The notes under the pieces were generated by a model. It saw only the letters and a list, made by a program, of their open reading frames with translations, ran no database searches and had not been told where the DNA came from. This document shows positions 17,073-26,819 of a stretch of 64,000 nucleotides of DNA, in pieces (position 1 is the first letter of the stretch; each line of letters starts with the position of its first letter). Both the position numbers and the translations under genes were made by a program. Source of the stretch: Jatrophihabitans cynanchi (GTDB taxonomy: Bacteria > Actinomycetota > Actinomycetes > Mycobacteriales > Jatrophihabitantaceae); NCBI RefSeq assembly GCF_027247405.1, contig NZ_CP097463.1:1302001-1366000 (forward strand), written 5' to 3'.

Positions 17073-17878
17073 CGTAGGTCCACTGGGCGGTCCACATCGG
17101 CGAACACCGCTGATCGCTTGTCGAGGAACGCAGCGACGCCCTCGCGCGCCTCCTCGCTGGCGATCGCGATCGCCGCGTACCCCGCTTCGAGCTCAAGACC
17201 GGTGGCCAGCGAGCCCTCCAGTCCGTGCCGCGACGCGAACAAGATGGCGGCGACAGCGGCGGGCCCACGGGTCGCGATCCGCTCGCCGAGCCGGACCGCG
17301 ACGTCCACGACCTCGCCGACCGGCGCGGGCGGCACGGGCGTGAGCCCGAGTTCGTACGCCCGCGCCGCGGTGATCCACTCCCCCGTAATCATCAGGTGAA
17401 TGGCGACGGGTACGCCGACTCGCCGGCTCAGACGCTGGGTCCCGCCGTAACCCGGGATCAGCCCGAGCCCGGCTTCCGGGAGCCCCAGCTGCGCCGAGTC
17501 GGCCAGAACGGCGAACGAACAGGCCAGCACCAACTCGAACCCACCACCGAGCGCGAGCCCGTTGACCGCGGCGATCACCGGAACCGGGCTCGCCTCGATC
17601 AGGCGCATCGTCCGCTGGCCGCTCTGTAGCGTGCGCTGGGCCGCACGGGCATCGATCCCCGCGAGTTCGCCGAGGTCGGCACCGGCACTGAAGGCCTGGG
17701 TGCCGGACCCGGTGAGGACGATCGCGCGAACCTCAGGCTCGTTCGCCGCGGCGCGGATCGCCTGTTCCAGTCCCTGCAGCACGGCCTGGTTGAGCGCGTT
17801 GCGGACGTCCGGCCGCGCGATGCGGACGAGCGCAACTCGAGCCGACGGCCTAGTGACCTCGACCGGGGCCGCGGTCAT
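17069..17878 (-). CDS. Enoyl-CoA hydratase/isomerase (crotonase)
   Basis: This 269-residue crotonase starts at ATG 17878, which overlaps the MaoC gene stop by 4 nt. The oxyanion-hole segments are AFSAGADLGELAG and NGLALGGGFELVLACSFAVL. LGLPEAGLGLIPGYGGTQRL supplies the second catalytic Glu, so both hydratase glutamates appear present. It would hydrate the enoyl-CoA made by the neighbouring acyl-CoA dehydrogenases. It belongs to the middle of the long catabolic operon. Confidence 0.93.
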   Translation of the reverse strand: MTAAPVEVTRPSARVALVRIARPDVRNALNQAVLQGLEQAIRAAANEPEVRAIVLTGSGTQAFSAGADLGELAGIDARAAQRTLQSGQRTMRLIEASPVPVIAAVNGLALGGGFELVLACSFAVLADSAQLGLPEAGLGLIPGYGGTQRLSRRVGVPVAIHLMITGEWITAARAYELGLTPVPPAPVGEVVDVAVRLGERIATRGPAAVAAILFASRHGLEGSLATGLELEAGYAAIAIASEEAREGVAAFLDKRSAVFADVDRPVDLR

Positions 17879-18369
17879 GCCGGGTCGACGCGGTCGGTCG
17901 CGTGATCGAGGGCCGGCGCGCTGAAGTGGTGCCCCATCACCGTCGTCGCCTCGACCACCTTCACCTCGTGCTGGTTGTAGCCGGTATGCCTGAAGCGCAC
18001 GATCCCGAACCGTGACTTCGGCTGCTTGTCGATCACCTCGATGACGACCCGGATCGTGTCGCCGACGAACACGGGAGCGAGGTAACTGACGTGGTCCTCC
18101 AGATGGGTGGCGACGGCGCGACCGCCGATCCGCCCGATCGGGGCGATGACGAGGCCGGCCGTGAAGATGCCGTGCGCGATCCGTCGGCCGAACGGACCAC
18201 TGGCCTGAGTGACGTCGTCGACGTGGAAAGGGTGGAAGTCCCCGTACAGCCCCGCGGTGTTGACCAGGTGGGCATCGGTCACCGTGACCGAGCCGGCGTG
18301 GAAGGTCTGGCCGGCCTCGAGTTCGTCGTAATAGTTCCCACGCCACAGATCGGTTGGCGGACCGGGCAT
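17875..18369 (-). CDS. MaoC-like (R)-specific enoyl-CoA hydratase / dehydratase
   Basis: This is a 164-residue single hot-dog-fold protein. The hydratase-2 motif is visible as YGDFHPFHVDDVTQASGPFG followed by RRIAHGIFTAGLV, giving the conserved Asp and His. ATG 18369 is preceded by GGAGGT, which decides the start over longer readings. It overlaps the crotonase gene by 4 nt. The presence of both a crotonase and a MaoC hydratase in one operon suggests two separate hydration steps, or hydration of a bulky or branched substrate. Confidence 0.9.
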   Translation of the reverse strand: MPGPPTDLWRGNYYDELEAGQTFHAGSVTVTDAHLVNTAGLYGDFHPFHVDDVTQASGPFGRRIAHGIFTAGLVIAPIGRIGGRAVATHLEDHVSYLAPVFVGDTIRVVIEVIDKQPKSRFGIVRFRHTGYNQHEVKVVEATTVMGHHFSAPALDHATDRVDPA

Positions 18370-18394
18370 CACGGACCTCCTGTCGTCGATTCGA

Positions 18395-19756
18395 TCAGCT
18401 GTGCAGCAGTAGACGCGCGGGCTCTTCGCAGAGCTGGCCGAGATGATCGATGAAGCGACCGGCTTCCCCGCCGTCGCAGATCCGGTGGTCGAAGACGAGC
18501 TTGAGGCGCGCGACGCGGCGCACCGCCAGCTGGCCGTCGACAACCCACGGCCGTTCGCGGATCGCCCCGATACCGAGAATTCCCGACTCCGGGGCGTTGA
18601 TGATCGGGTCGCCGTCGTCGTTTCCGAACGAGCCGTAGTTGTTGACGGTGAACGTGCCTCCGGTGAGGTCGGCGGGCGTGGCCGCCCGGGTCCGGCACCG
18701 CTCGGCCAGCAGCGCGGCCTGCTCGGCCAGGTCGAGCACGCTGAGCCGTTCCGCGTTCTTGATGTTCGCCACCATCAGGCCGGCCTCCGTGTCGACGGCC
18801 ACGCCGAGGTTGATCGCGTCCAGCAGCCGAATCTCGCCGGCCGCGGGGTCGTACGCGGCGTTGAGGGTGGGGAACCGGCGCAGGGCGGCGACGGTCGCGC
18901 GGCAGATCAGCGCGAAGGGCGTTATCCGCACGTCGTATCCCTCGGCGCGCGCCTGCTCGGTGAGCGCGGCGCGAAGGGCAACCAGAGCGGTCAGGTCGGT
19001 GTCGCGCGAACAGCTCGCGTCGGGGATCGTTCGACGAGAGTCCTCCATCTTCGCGATGATCCGTTTGCGGATCCCCCGCACCACCTCGACCTCGCCCGGG
19101 TACCGGCCGCGGAAGCCGACGCGAGTCGGTCGCGGCGGCGTCGGGGTCGCGGTGGCGGCCACCGCGGAACGGACGATGGCGGCCTCGACGTCCTGACGCA
19201 GGATGCGGCCGTCCGGACCCGAACCGGGCGCGAGCGCGTGCAGCTCGACGCCGTTGAGCTTGGCCAGCTTCCGCACCGGCGGCAGCGCCCGGACCGGTGA
19301 CTGGGCGCGCGGCTCCGCCGGCGGTGGTTCCGGTCCGGCCGTCGGATCAGGCCGTGCACCGCTCGTTGACCCCGAAGACACGCTTACTCGCCGGCGGCGT
19401 CGCGGTGACGGCGCCTCCGCCGATCCGTACCCGACCAGCGGCTTGGGTTCGGCGTCCGGCTCGGCGACTGCTTCGGCGGAGCGGACGTGGCTCGGGTCGG
19501 GAGCGTCTGCTGGATCGGCCGCGATTCGCAACAACACCGAGCCGACCGGGACGGTTTCGCCGGCCGCGACGCAGATGTCCTCGACCGTTCCTTCGAACGG
19601 TGACGGAAGTTCGACGAGCGCCTTCGCGCTCTCCACGGTCGCCACCGTCTGGTTCAACGCAACCGGGTCTCCGACCTTGACCATCCACTCGACGATCTCG
19701 CCGTCCTCCAGGCCCTCACCGAGGTCGGGCAGCCGAAACTCCCGGGTCTGCGTCAT
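18395..19756 (-). CDS. 2-oxo acid dehydrogenase E2 (lipoyl acyltransferase)
   Basis: This 453-residue E2 core enzyme carries a single lipoyl domain at residues 1-80, with the lipoylated Lys in VESAKALVELPSPFEGTVED. A Pro- and Ala-rich linker follows, then a peripheral-subunit-binding domain at about 155-195 (VRKLAKLNGVELHALAPGSG). The C-terminal catalytic domain shows LVFDHRICDGGEAGRFIDHL (HxxxDG). The start is ATG 19756, one nucleotide from the E1beta stop. It works with the adjacent E1alpha and E1beta to turn a 2-oxo acid into an acyl-CoA. No E3 lipoamide dehydrogenase is in the window. Branched-chain or acetoin-type assignment is not resolved. Confidence 0.92.
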   Translation of the reverse strand: MTQTREFRLPDLGEGLEDGEIVEWMVKVGDPVALNQTVATVESAKALVELPSPFEGTVEDICVAAGETVPVGSVLLRIAADPADAPDPSHVRSAEAVAEPDAEPKPLVGYGSAEAPSPRRRRRVSVSSGSTSGARPDPTAGPEPPPAEPRAQSPVRALPPVRKLAKLNGVELHALAPGSGPDGRILRQDVEAAIVRSAVAATATPTPPRPTRVGFRGRYPGEVEVVRGIRKRIIAKMEDSRRTIPDASCSRDTDLTALVALRAALTEQARAEGYDVRITPFALICRATVAALRRFPTLNAAYDPAAGEIRLLDAINLGVAVDTEAGLMVANIKNAERLSVLDLAEQAALLAERCRTRAATPADLTGGTFTVNNYGSFGNDDGDPIINAPESGILGIGAIRERPWVVDGQLAVRRVARLKLVFDHRICDGGEAGRFIDHLGQLCEEPARLLLHS

Positions 19757-19757
19757 C

Positions 19758-20728
<971 letters not shown>

Positions 20729-20732
<4 letters not shown>

Positions 20733-21877
20733 GACGCGTCGCCTCGGGCCGCCGCGATCTCGCCCTGCAGCTGCGCCCGCTGGGCCGCCAGGTGCGCGGG
20801 CACGCCTTCGTACACGTGCTCGAACAGCTCCGCCGGGTCGCCGTGGGGCGCATCGTAGATCTCGCTGCGCACCCGGGCACACATGTCCGCCGACTCCTGA
20901 GCGACCTCCGCGACGAAGGCGTCATCGAGCAGACCCCGGGCCGAGAGGAACAGTTGATAGCGCTCCAGGGGGTCCTGGGCGGACCAGAAGGCGAGCTCGT
21001 CCCCGCCGCGGTAACGCGTTGGGTCGTCGGCGGTCGAGTGCGCCTCCATGCGGTAGGTCAGCGCCTCGATGAGCGTGGGGCCACCACCCGAGCGAGCGCG
21101 GTCCACCGCGACTCGGGAAACCGCATACGAGGCGAGCACGTCGTTGCCGTCCACCCGGATACCCGGCATGCCGTACGCGATCCCGCGGTGCGCGATAGTC
21201 GGCGCGGCCAGCTGCCGACTGACCGGCACCGAAATCGCCCAGCCGTTGTTCTGGCAGAAGAACACGATCGGAGCCTGGAAGACCGACGCCCAGTTCATCC
21301 CTTCGTGGGTCACACCCTCGGACGTGGCCCCGTCGCCGAAGTAGGTCATCACCACGATGTCGTCCTCGGCGAACTGGGCGGCGGTTGCGAGGCCGGCGGC
21401 CTGGATGATCTGCGTGCCGATGGACACCGCCTGCGACGCGAACCGCCACTCGCGCGGGTCATGCGCCGACACCCACGTCCCGCGGCTGTGGTGCAGCAGC
21501 CGGACCGGGTCGACGTCCCGCACGCGGGCCACCGCGTGCTCGCGGTAGGAGGGAAAGATCCAGTCGTCCCGGCGCAGGGCGTAGGCGCTGCCGACCTGCG
21601 CGCCCTCCTGCCCGAGGCACGAGGTGTACACGGCGAGCTGGCCCTGTCGCTGCAGCTTGATCGACTCGTCGTCGAGTCGTCGGCCGAGCACCATGTACCG
21701 GTACAGCTGCTGCAGGTCATGATCGTCGAGGTCCAGCGGGTAGCGCTCGTCCTGGGTCAGGGTCCCGTCCGGCGACAGCAGCCGAACGGGCTCCTCGTCG
21801 GGGAGCAGGTCGGCCCGCGCGGGAACGTGATAGCGGTGCCGTGTCGCCTGCTCGAGCACCTCCAACGGCTGGTTCAT
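20729..21877 (-). CDS. 2-oxo acid dehydrogenase E1 alpha subunit
   Basis: This 382-residue E1alpha subunit contains the TPP/Mg motif MTYFGDGATSEGVTHEGMNW followed by VFFCQNNGWAISVP, and the loop TYRMEAHSTADDPTRYR, which carries conserved phosphorylation-loop-like residues. It is coupled by 4-nt overlaps to the E1beta gene and to the preceding luciferase-like gene. The length and motifs resemble branched-chain and pyruvate E1alpha equally. With E2 and CoA chemistry around it, it probably decarboxylates a 2-oxo acid formed in the pathway. Confidence 0.93.
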
Positions 21878-22851
21878 CGCTTGGCGCTCCTAGTGTCGGG
21901 GAGTTCAGCCAGCACGGTTCGAGCCCGTTGATGGCATTCGGCCGCGAGCTCGAGATGACGGTCGAGAGAGTCTTCGGCGCCGTCCGGCCCGGCGAGCGCG
22001 ATGTGGGTGGCACCGACGGCCAGCCAGTCCCCCACCTGAGCATCGACCGCGTGGAGGCCCGACCACGGCACCCGGCCCTCCACGCCGACCTCGCTCCGAT
22101 CGCGCTGGAACTGATCGCAGGCCGCGTCGAGTCGGCGCAACAGGGCGGGCACGTCCGGCGGAGCTCCCGTGCGCGCGTCGACCCGGCTCGGGATGAATCC
22201 GTCCCCCCAGAGCGCGGTTCGGCGCAGCGTTGCCTGCGCATTTCCGCCGAACCACAACGGGATGCGATGACGAGGGCGCGGCGCGATCCCGATCGACCGC
22301 CAGTTGTCGGACTGCCCGCGCGCGGTTACGAGCTCGGCAGACCACAAGGCACCGATCAACGGCACCTGCTCGTCCAGTCGGCGCCCTCGGCGCTCGAAGT
22401 CGGACCCGAGGCCTTCGAACTCGGCCGGGTTCCAACCCACGCCGAGGCCCGCGCGCACGCGGCCACCGGACAGCTCGGACAGCGTCGCCAACTGCTTGGC
22501 CGCGAGCACGGTCTGACGCTGCGGCAGCACGAGCACCCCCGTCGCGAGCTCGATCCGCCGCGTGACCGCGGCGCCATGCGCCAACGTGACGATCAGTTCC
22601 ATGAACGGATCGGCCACCGTGTATGGAGCGAAGTTCCGGCCCGCGAATCGCTCCCGCGGCGCGCCGGCGACGTGGTCGAAGCCGACCACATAGTCGAAGC
22701 CGAGGTTCTCGATCGTCGTGAAGAACTCGCCGGTGCGCATCGGTTCGGCGCACAGCACGCGATGAGGAACGAGCCAGCCCAGCCGGGTACGAATTGAACG
22801 ACGGGGCCAAACCGTCGTGGTCGGAGCCTGCCGCACGACACTTCTGTTCAT
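21874..22851 (-). CDS. Luciferase-like (LLM class) flavin/F420-dependent oxidoreductase
   Basis: This 325-residue TIM-barrel protein of the bacterial-luciferase-like family has ENLGFDYVVGFDHVAG near the N-terminus and ATLSELSGGRVRAGLGVGWN in the centre, the usual cofactor-binding stretches, plus PLWFGGNAQATLRRTALWGD. Actinobacterial members use F420 or FMN to oxidise or reduce ketones, alcohols or double bonds. It is coupled on both sides (ATGA to the CoA transferase, 4 nt to E1alpha) inside the catabolic operon. The exact cofactor is inferred from the family only. Confidence 0.9.
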   Translation of the reverse strand: MNRSVVRQAPTTTVWPRRSIRTRLGWLVPHRVLCAEPMRTGEFFTTIENLGFDYVVGFDHVAGAPRERFAGRNFAPYTVADPFMELIVTLAHGAAVTRRIELATGVLVLPQRQTVLAAKQLATLSELSGGRVRAGLGVGWNPAEFEGLGSDFERRGRRLDEQVPLIGALWSAELVTARGQSDNWRSIGIAPRPRHRIPLWFGGNAQATLRRTALWGDGFIPSRVDARTGAPPDVPALLRRLDAACDQFQRDRSEVGVEGRVPWSGLHAVDAQVGDWLAVGATHIALAGPDGAEDSLDRHLELAAECHQRARTVLAELPDTRSAKR

Positions 22852-24062
22852 CGTGGCGGCCGCCCGTCTGCGAACGCCCCACAGGCACGCAAGGCGGCGA
22901 GATCGTCGTCGGAGAGGCCGACCTCCCGCAGGATCTGCTCGCCGTGCTGTCCCGCCTCAGGTACGGGCCCGTCCGCTCGCCGGTGTCCGCCGATCACCCG
23001 CCAGGGCGTCTCGATCGAGGCGAGCCGCTGTTCTCCGCCGTCGCCGACGAGGATGCTCCGCCGGGCCTTCACCTGCGGATCGGCAACGACTTCGGACAAG
23101 AACTGCACCGCCGCGCTGGGAACGTCAGCCCCCTCGAAGCGTTCGAGCCACTCGGCCGCCACCCGTTGGGCGATGACCGCTTCGATGACCGCTGTCAGTT
23201 CACTCCGAGCGTTGCGCCGCAGCTCGTTGGTGCCAAATCGTGGGTCCTGGCCGAGATCGGGGCGCTCGATGGCGGCACAGAAGCGGCGCCAGATAGCGTC
23301 GTTGCCGATCGCGATTACGATGGTGCGGTCCGCGGCGCGGAACGGGCGGTAGATCGACAACACCGAGTCGGTGGCGCCGGACGGTCGCGGCTCGGGTTCT
23401 CCAGCCAGGTAGCTCGCGATGCGCGGGGCCATGAGGTTCAGTGCGACGTCGAGCAAGGAGACGTCGAGGGCAACGCCGCGCCCGGTGCGCTCCACATCGC
23501 GCAGGGCCGCGACGATCGAGAGGGCGCAGACGTACGCGGCCACGATGTCGGTGAGTGCGGTGCTGGGTCGCTGGGGAGCTCCACCGAGCTCACCGGTGAC
23601 GCTCATGAGCCCGGATCGGGCCTGGGCGATCAAGTCATAGCCGAGCAGGCCCGAGTCGGGACCGTCCACCCCGAACCCGGTCAGCGAGCAGTACACGAGC
23701 CGGGGATGGGCCGCGAGTACCTCGTCCGGGGTGAGCCGGAGCCGCGCGAGCTTCGGCGGCGACACGTTCACGAGCATGGCCTGCGCGGTGGCCAATAGCC
23801 GGTCCAGAGCGGCGCGGCCCGCATCGGCCCGCACGTCGAGCGTCAGACTCCGCTTGTTGCGATTAGCACTCGCGAACCAGGCCGACACACCGTCGACGAA
23901 CGGTGGACCCCAGGTGCGGCAGTCGTCGCCGCCACCGGGCCGCTCGATCTTAATCACATCCGCGCCGAGGTCGCCGAGGTGCATGCTCGCGATCGGGCCG
24001 GCGTATGACGTCGTCAGATCGATGACGCGAACGCCGTCAAGGGGGAGAAATCGGCGCGTCAT
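22848..24062 (-). CDS. CaiB/BaiF-type CoA transferase
   Basis: This is a class III CoA transferase of about 404 residues. PLDGVRVIDLTTSYAGPIAS starts the fold, the DLGADVIKIERPGGGDD segment binds CoA, and the catalytic Asp lies in LLGYDLIAQARSGLMSVTGE. I chose ATG 24062 because the family normally begins a few residues before PLDG and because this codon overlaps the stop of a small upstream ORF with a strong ribosome-binding site. ATG 24110 is an in-frame alternative. It moves CoA from one acyl-CoA to the pathway acid. Confidence 0.92.
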   Translation of the reverse strand: MTRRFLPLDGVRVIDLTTSYAGPIASMHLGDLGADVIKIERPGGGDDCRTWGPPFVDGVSAWFASANRNKRSLTLDVRADAGRAALDRLLATAQAMLVNVSPPKLARLRLTPDEVLAAHPRLVYCSLTGFGVDGPDSGLLGYDLIAQARSGLMSVTGELGGAPQRPSTALTDIVAAYVCALSIVAALRDVERTGRGVALDVSLLDVALNLMAPRIASYLAGEPEPRPSGATDSVLSIYRPFRAADRTIVIAIGNDAIWRRFCAAIERPDLGQDPRFGTNELRRNARSELTAVIEAVIAQRVAAEWLERFEGADVPSAAVQFLSEVVADPQVKARRSILVGDGGEQRLASIETPWRVIGGHRRADGPVPEAGQHGEQILREVGLSDDDLAALRACGAFADGRPPR

Positions 24063-24127
24063 CCGGCCGCCGCCCGCTCCGGAGCCACGAGTACCGACGG
24101 ACGCGAGCATGCCGGCGTGGCAGCCAT
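24059..24127 (-). CDS. Possible 22-residue leader ORF coupled to the CoA transferase
   Basis: ATG 24127 is preceded by the strongest ribosome-binding site of the region (GGGAGGAGAACTA). It reads 22 codons (MAATPACSRPSVLVAPERAA, then AG) and stops in TGA exactly overlapping ATG 24062 of the CoA transferase. The CoA transferase start itself has only a weak site. I infer translational coupling through a short leader peptide. It could also reflect an unrecognised start for the transferase or a sequence error. Confidence 0.45.
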   Translation of the reverse strand: MAATPACSRPSVLVAPERAAAG

Positions 24128-24168
24128 TAGTTCTCCTCCCCGGCAGCGGTCAGTTCCACGAACGGATC

Positions 24169-25077
24169 TCAGCGGAACCGGTTGTCCCACGCCTGCAGTT
24201 CGTGGTCCAGGCCGAGTAGGCGTTGAGCCGTCCGCACCAGCGGGCCGTCGACCATCTCGCCGCCGACTACCACTACCGTGTGACCTTCGGCCGCGGCGGC
24301 GTCGAAGGCGCGCACGATATCGCTCGCCCAGGCCAGGTCCTCGGGCTCCGGACGAAAGGCGCGGTGCACGTGTTCGGGCTGGCGCGGCGAGTAGACCGAC
24401 GTGCCGTCGAAGCCGAACTGCGCCGCGTACAACGCGGCTTGGTAGGTTGCTTCGGCGTCGTGGACATCGAGGCAGCCCGGGTCTATCGCTCGCAGCCCGT
24501 GGGCCCGAGCGCTGGCCACGATTCGTCCCCGTGCATAGGTGAGTTCGACCTGGCGCGGCTGGTCGACGAGCGGCGAGACCTGACTCAGCGAGTTGCGCTT
24601 CGTGCGGATGTCGGCGGCGAAGTCAGCCGCTCCGAAGATGAAGGCCTGCATCCGGGGCGCCGCGGCGATGCGGTCGATGTTCTGCAGCCCCTTCGCCGTC
24701 TCGATCATGGTCCACAGGCGCACGTCGTCCGCTCCGGGGATCGAGTCCAAGATCGCCGCGGCCCGCTCCACCTCGTCCGCGTCGTCGACCTTGGCCAGCA
24801 CCAGATAGGTGGGCCTGGACGGCGCGACGGCCCGGATGTCGTGCTCGAAGTCCGGCGTGGACGAGTGGTTGATGCGGGCGCCGCGCTTGCGCGGTCCCCA
24901 GGGCAGCTCCGCCATGGCGTCCGCGACCGTCTTGCGCGCGACGTCCTTGCTATCAGGGTGGACGCCGTCCTCGAGGTCGAGGGTGCAGCAGTCGCTCCGA
25001 GCCGCGGCGGCCTTGGCGACCAGGCGGGCGTTGCTACCCGGCGTCATCATCATGGAGCGGAAGAAGTCGACCATCAC
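24169..25077 (-). CDS. CoA ester lyase (HpcH/HpaI aldolase, citrate lyase beta-like)
   Basis: This 302-residue TIM barrel belongs to the malyl-CoA/citramalyl-CoA lyase family. TPGSNARLVAKAAAARSD begins the fold and is followed by CTLDLEDGVHPDSKDVARK. The Mg ligands are the Glu in WTMIETAKGLQNIDRI and the Asp in FIFGAADFAADI. It cleaves or condenses a beta-hydroxy acyl-CoA to release a CoA ester and an oxo acid, which could feed the E1/E2 complex encoded downstream. It is the first gene of the long operon; operator site 7 is 25-39 nt upstream. Confidence 0.92.
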   Translation of the reverse strand: MMVDFFRSMMMTPGSNARLVAKAAAARSDCCTLDLEDGVHPDSKDVARKTVADAMAELPWGPRKRGARINHSSTPDFEHDIRAVAPSRPTYLVLAKVDDADEVERAAAILDSIPGADDVRLWTMIETAKGLQNIDRIAAAPRMQAFIFGAADFAADIRTKRNSLSQVSPLVDQPRQVELTYARGRIVASARAHGLRAIDPGCLDVHDAEATYQAALYAAQFGFDGTSVYSPRQPEHVHRAFRPEPEDLAWASDIVRAFDAAAAEGHTVVVVGGEMVDGPLVRTAQRLLGLDHELQAWDNRFR

Positions 25078-25101
25078 TAACCTCCTAACAGGCTGACGTC
25101 A

Positions 25102-25116
25102 AACTATCAGACAATT
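25102..25116. promoter_or_regulatory. Putative GntR/FadR-type operator, site 7
   Basis: AACTATCAGACAATT is a near-perfect consensus copy between the CoA-ester-lyase operon and the end of the BadI-like gene. Confidence 0.6.
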
Positions 25117-25117
25117 G

Positions 25118-25906
25118 CTACTTGAGGAAATGGCTGGAGTCGGGTCGGCGCCGCTCGGCGAATGCGGCGGCGGTCTCCTTCGCCTCTTCGCTCATGAGAT
25201 ACAAGGTCAGCTGTTGATCGTGGGCCATCCGCGCCTGCCCGGCGACGCCGTTGTGCCGCGCGGAGAAGGCTGCCTTGAGCGCTCCGACGGCGAGCGGGCT
25301 CCGCGCGGCGATCTCGTCCGCGATCTCGCGAACGCGCTCCAGCAGTCGGTCCCCGGGCACGACCTCGTTCACCAGGCCCATGCGCTCGGCTTGCTCGGCC
25401 GAGTACTTCCGATTGAGCAGCCACATCTCCTTCGCCCGCTTGCGGCCGATGGTGTCTTCGAGATACCAGGTGCCGTAGCCGGCGTCGAAGCTGCCGACCA
25501 GAGGGCCGACCTGCCGGAAGACCGCGTGCTCCGCGGCGATCGACAGGTCGCACATGTTGTGCAACACGTGACCGCCACCCACCGCGAACCCGTTGACGGC
25601 CGCGATGATCGGTTTGGGAATCGAGTCGATCAACTGGTACACGTCGATGATCGGCAAGACCGTGCCATAACCCACGGATGTCAGGGGGTCATGCTCGCCG
25701 CCGATGCAGAAGAACTTGTCGCCGGCCCCGGTGAGGATGACGACTCGAACGTCGTCGTCCTGCCGCAGCCGGCGTAGTGCGTCGGCCAGCTCCAGCGCCG
25801 TCTGCCGGCGAAACTTGTTCCCGTTCTCCGGCCGGTTGATCGTGAGGGTCGCGACCGCACCGTCGACCGTGTAGACGATGTCCTGGTACTCCGAATTCGC
25901 GCTCAT
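25118..25906 (-). CDS. MenB/BadI-like crotonase (probable ring-opening beta-ketoacyl-CoA hydrolase)
   Basis: This 262-residue crotonase has features of the 1,4-dihydroxy-2-naphthoyl-CoA synthase and 2-ketocyclohexanecarboxyl-CoA hydrolase (BadI) branch rather than a simple hydratase. These are the loop VGSFDAGYGTWYLEDTIGRK, the run RKYSAEQAERMGLVNEVVP, and the tail LTLYLMSEEAKETAAAFAER ending near the stop. The oxyanion-hole Gly stretch is NGFAVGGGHVLHNMCDLSIA. A de novo menaquinone role is unlikely outside a men cluster. Reverse Dieckmann ring cleavage of a cyclic beta-keto acyl-CoA is the best inference, because two hydroxyacyl-CoA dehydrogenases lie directly upstream. Confidence 0.88.
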   Translation of the reverse strand: MSANSEYQDIVYTVDGAVATLTINRPENGNKFRRQTALELADALRRLRQDDDVRVVILTGAGDKFFCIGGEHDPLTSVGYGTVLPIIDVYQLIDSIPKPIIAAVNGFAVGGGHVLHNMCDLSIAAEHAVFRQVGPLVGSFDAGYGTWYLEDTIGRKRAKEMWLLNRKYSAEQAERMGLVNEVVPGDRLLERVREIADEIAARSPLAVGALKAAFSARHNGVAGQARMAHDQQLTLYLMSEEAKETAAAFAERRRPDSSHFLK

Positions 25907-26769
25907 CGCGCACCTCCCGTTCCGACGACGAATCCCCGACCCGACTTCACCCCGAGGCGGCCGGCGGCAACCATCCGCCGCAGCAGGGGCGGGGGCGCAA
26001 ACTGGGGGTCGAGAGTGCTCTTGTATGCGCTGTAGGTTGCGTGCTGGTGGACGTCGAGGCCGATCAGATCGAGCAGGGCGAGCGGTCCGCGCGGATACCC
26101 GAGTCCGAGTTCCAGCGCTTGGTCTATGTCCTCGGCGCTGGCCAGACCATCGTCGTATGCCTGGATCACGTCGTTGAGGTAGGGCATCAGCAGTCGGTTG
26201 ACCAGGAACCCGGGTCGGTCGGGCGCCTCGATCGCGACCTTGCCGAGTTGCGCCCCGAGGGCGAGCAGCCTGGTGACGACGTCGCCCGAGGTCTGTAGAC
26301 CGCGGACGACCTCGACCAGGCCCATGACCGGCACCGGATTGAAGAAGTGCAGCCCGGCGACCCGCTCCGGGCCGGGCACGGATGCGGCAATGTCGGTCAC
26401 CGCCAGCGCGGAGGTGTTGGTGGCCAGCACAGTGCTGCTGCCTACGACCGCGGCCACACGGCTCAGCACGTCGACCTTGGTGTCGAGCACCTCGGCAACC
26501 GCCTCGACGACGAGATCGGAGCTGGCGAGGTCGGCAACTTCGGTCGTCGCGCGGATCGTGTCGAGGATTCGGTCGCGCTCGACTGCATCCAGTTTGCCGC
26601 GGGCGACCCCTCCGTCGAGCATCGCCGACATCCGTCGGCGGCCGTCGGCCAGTCGCGTCTCGTCGATGTCGAAGACCGTCACCTCGAGTCCCGCTTGGGC
26701 CAGCACCTGCGCGATGCCGGCGCCCATGGTGCCGAAACCGAGAACGGCGGCATGGTGGAACTTCGTCAT
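25903..26769 (-). CDS. 3-hydroxyacyl-CoA dehydrogenase (first copy)
   Basis: This 288-residue NAD-dependent enzyme has the dinucleotide motif VLGFGTMGAGIAQVLAQAG at the N-terminus, the catalytic His-Asn in LHFFNPVPVMGLVEVVRG, and the C-terminal helical domain FLVNRLLMPYLNDVIQAYDD. ATG 26769 has an AAAGGTGAGG ribosome-binding site and was preferred over two upstream ATG codons. It overlaps the BadI-like gene by 4 nt, so the oxidised beta-keto product would pass directly to the ring-opening enzyme. Confidence 0.93.
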   Translation of the reverse strand: MTKFHHAAVLGFGTMGAGIAQVLAQAGLEVTVFDIDETRLADGRRRMSAMLDGGVARGKLDAVERDRILDTIRATTEVADLASSDLVVEAVAEVLDTKVDVLSRVAAVVGSSTVLATNTSALAVTDIAASVPGPERVAGLHFFNPVPVMGLVEVVRGLQTSGDVVTRLLALGAQLGKVAIEAPDRPGFLVNRLLMPYLNDVIQAYDDGLASAEDIDQALELGLGYPRGPLALLDLIGLDVHQHATYSAYKSTLDPQFAPPPLLRRMVAAGRLGVKSGRGFVVGTGGAR

Positions 26770-26819
26770 TACCTCACCTTTCATACCTGTCGGCGCTGGC
26801 CGCACTGCCTGACACCGCG

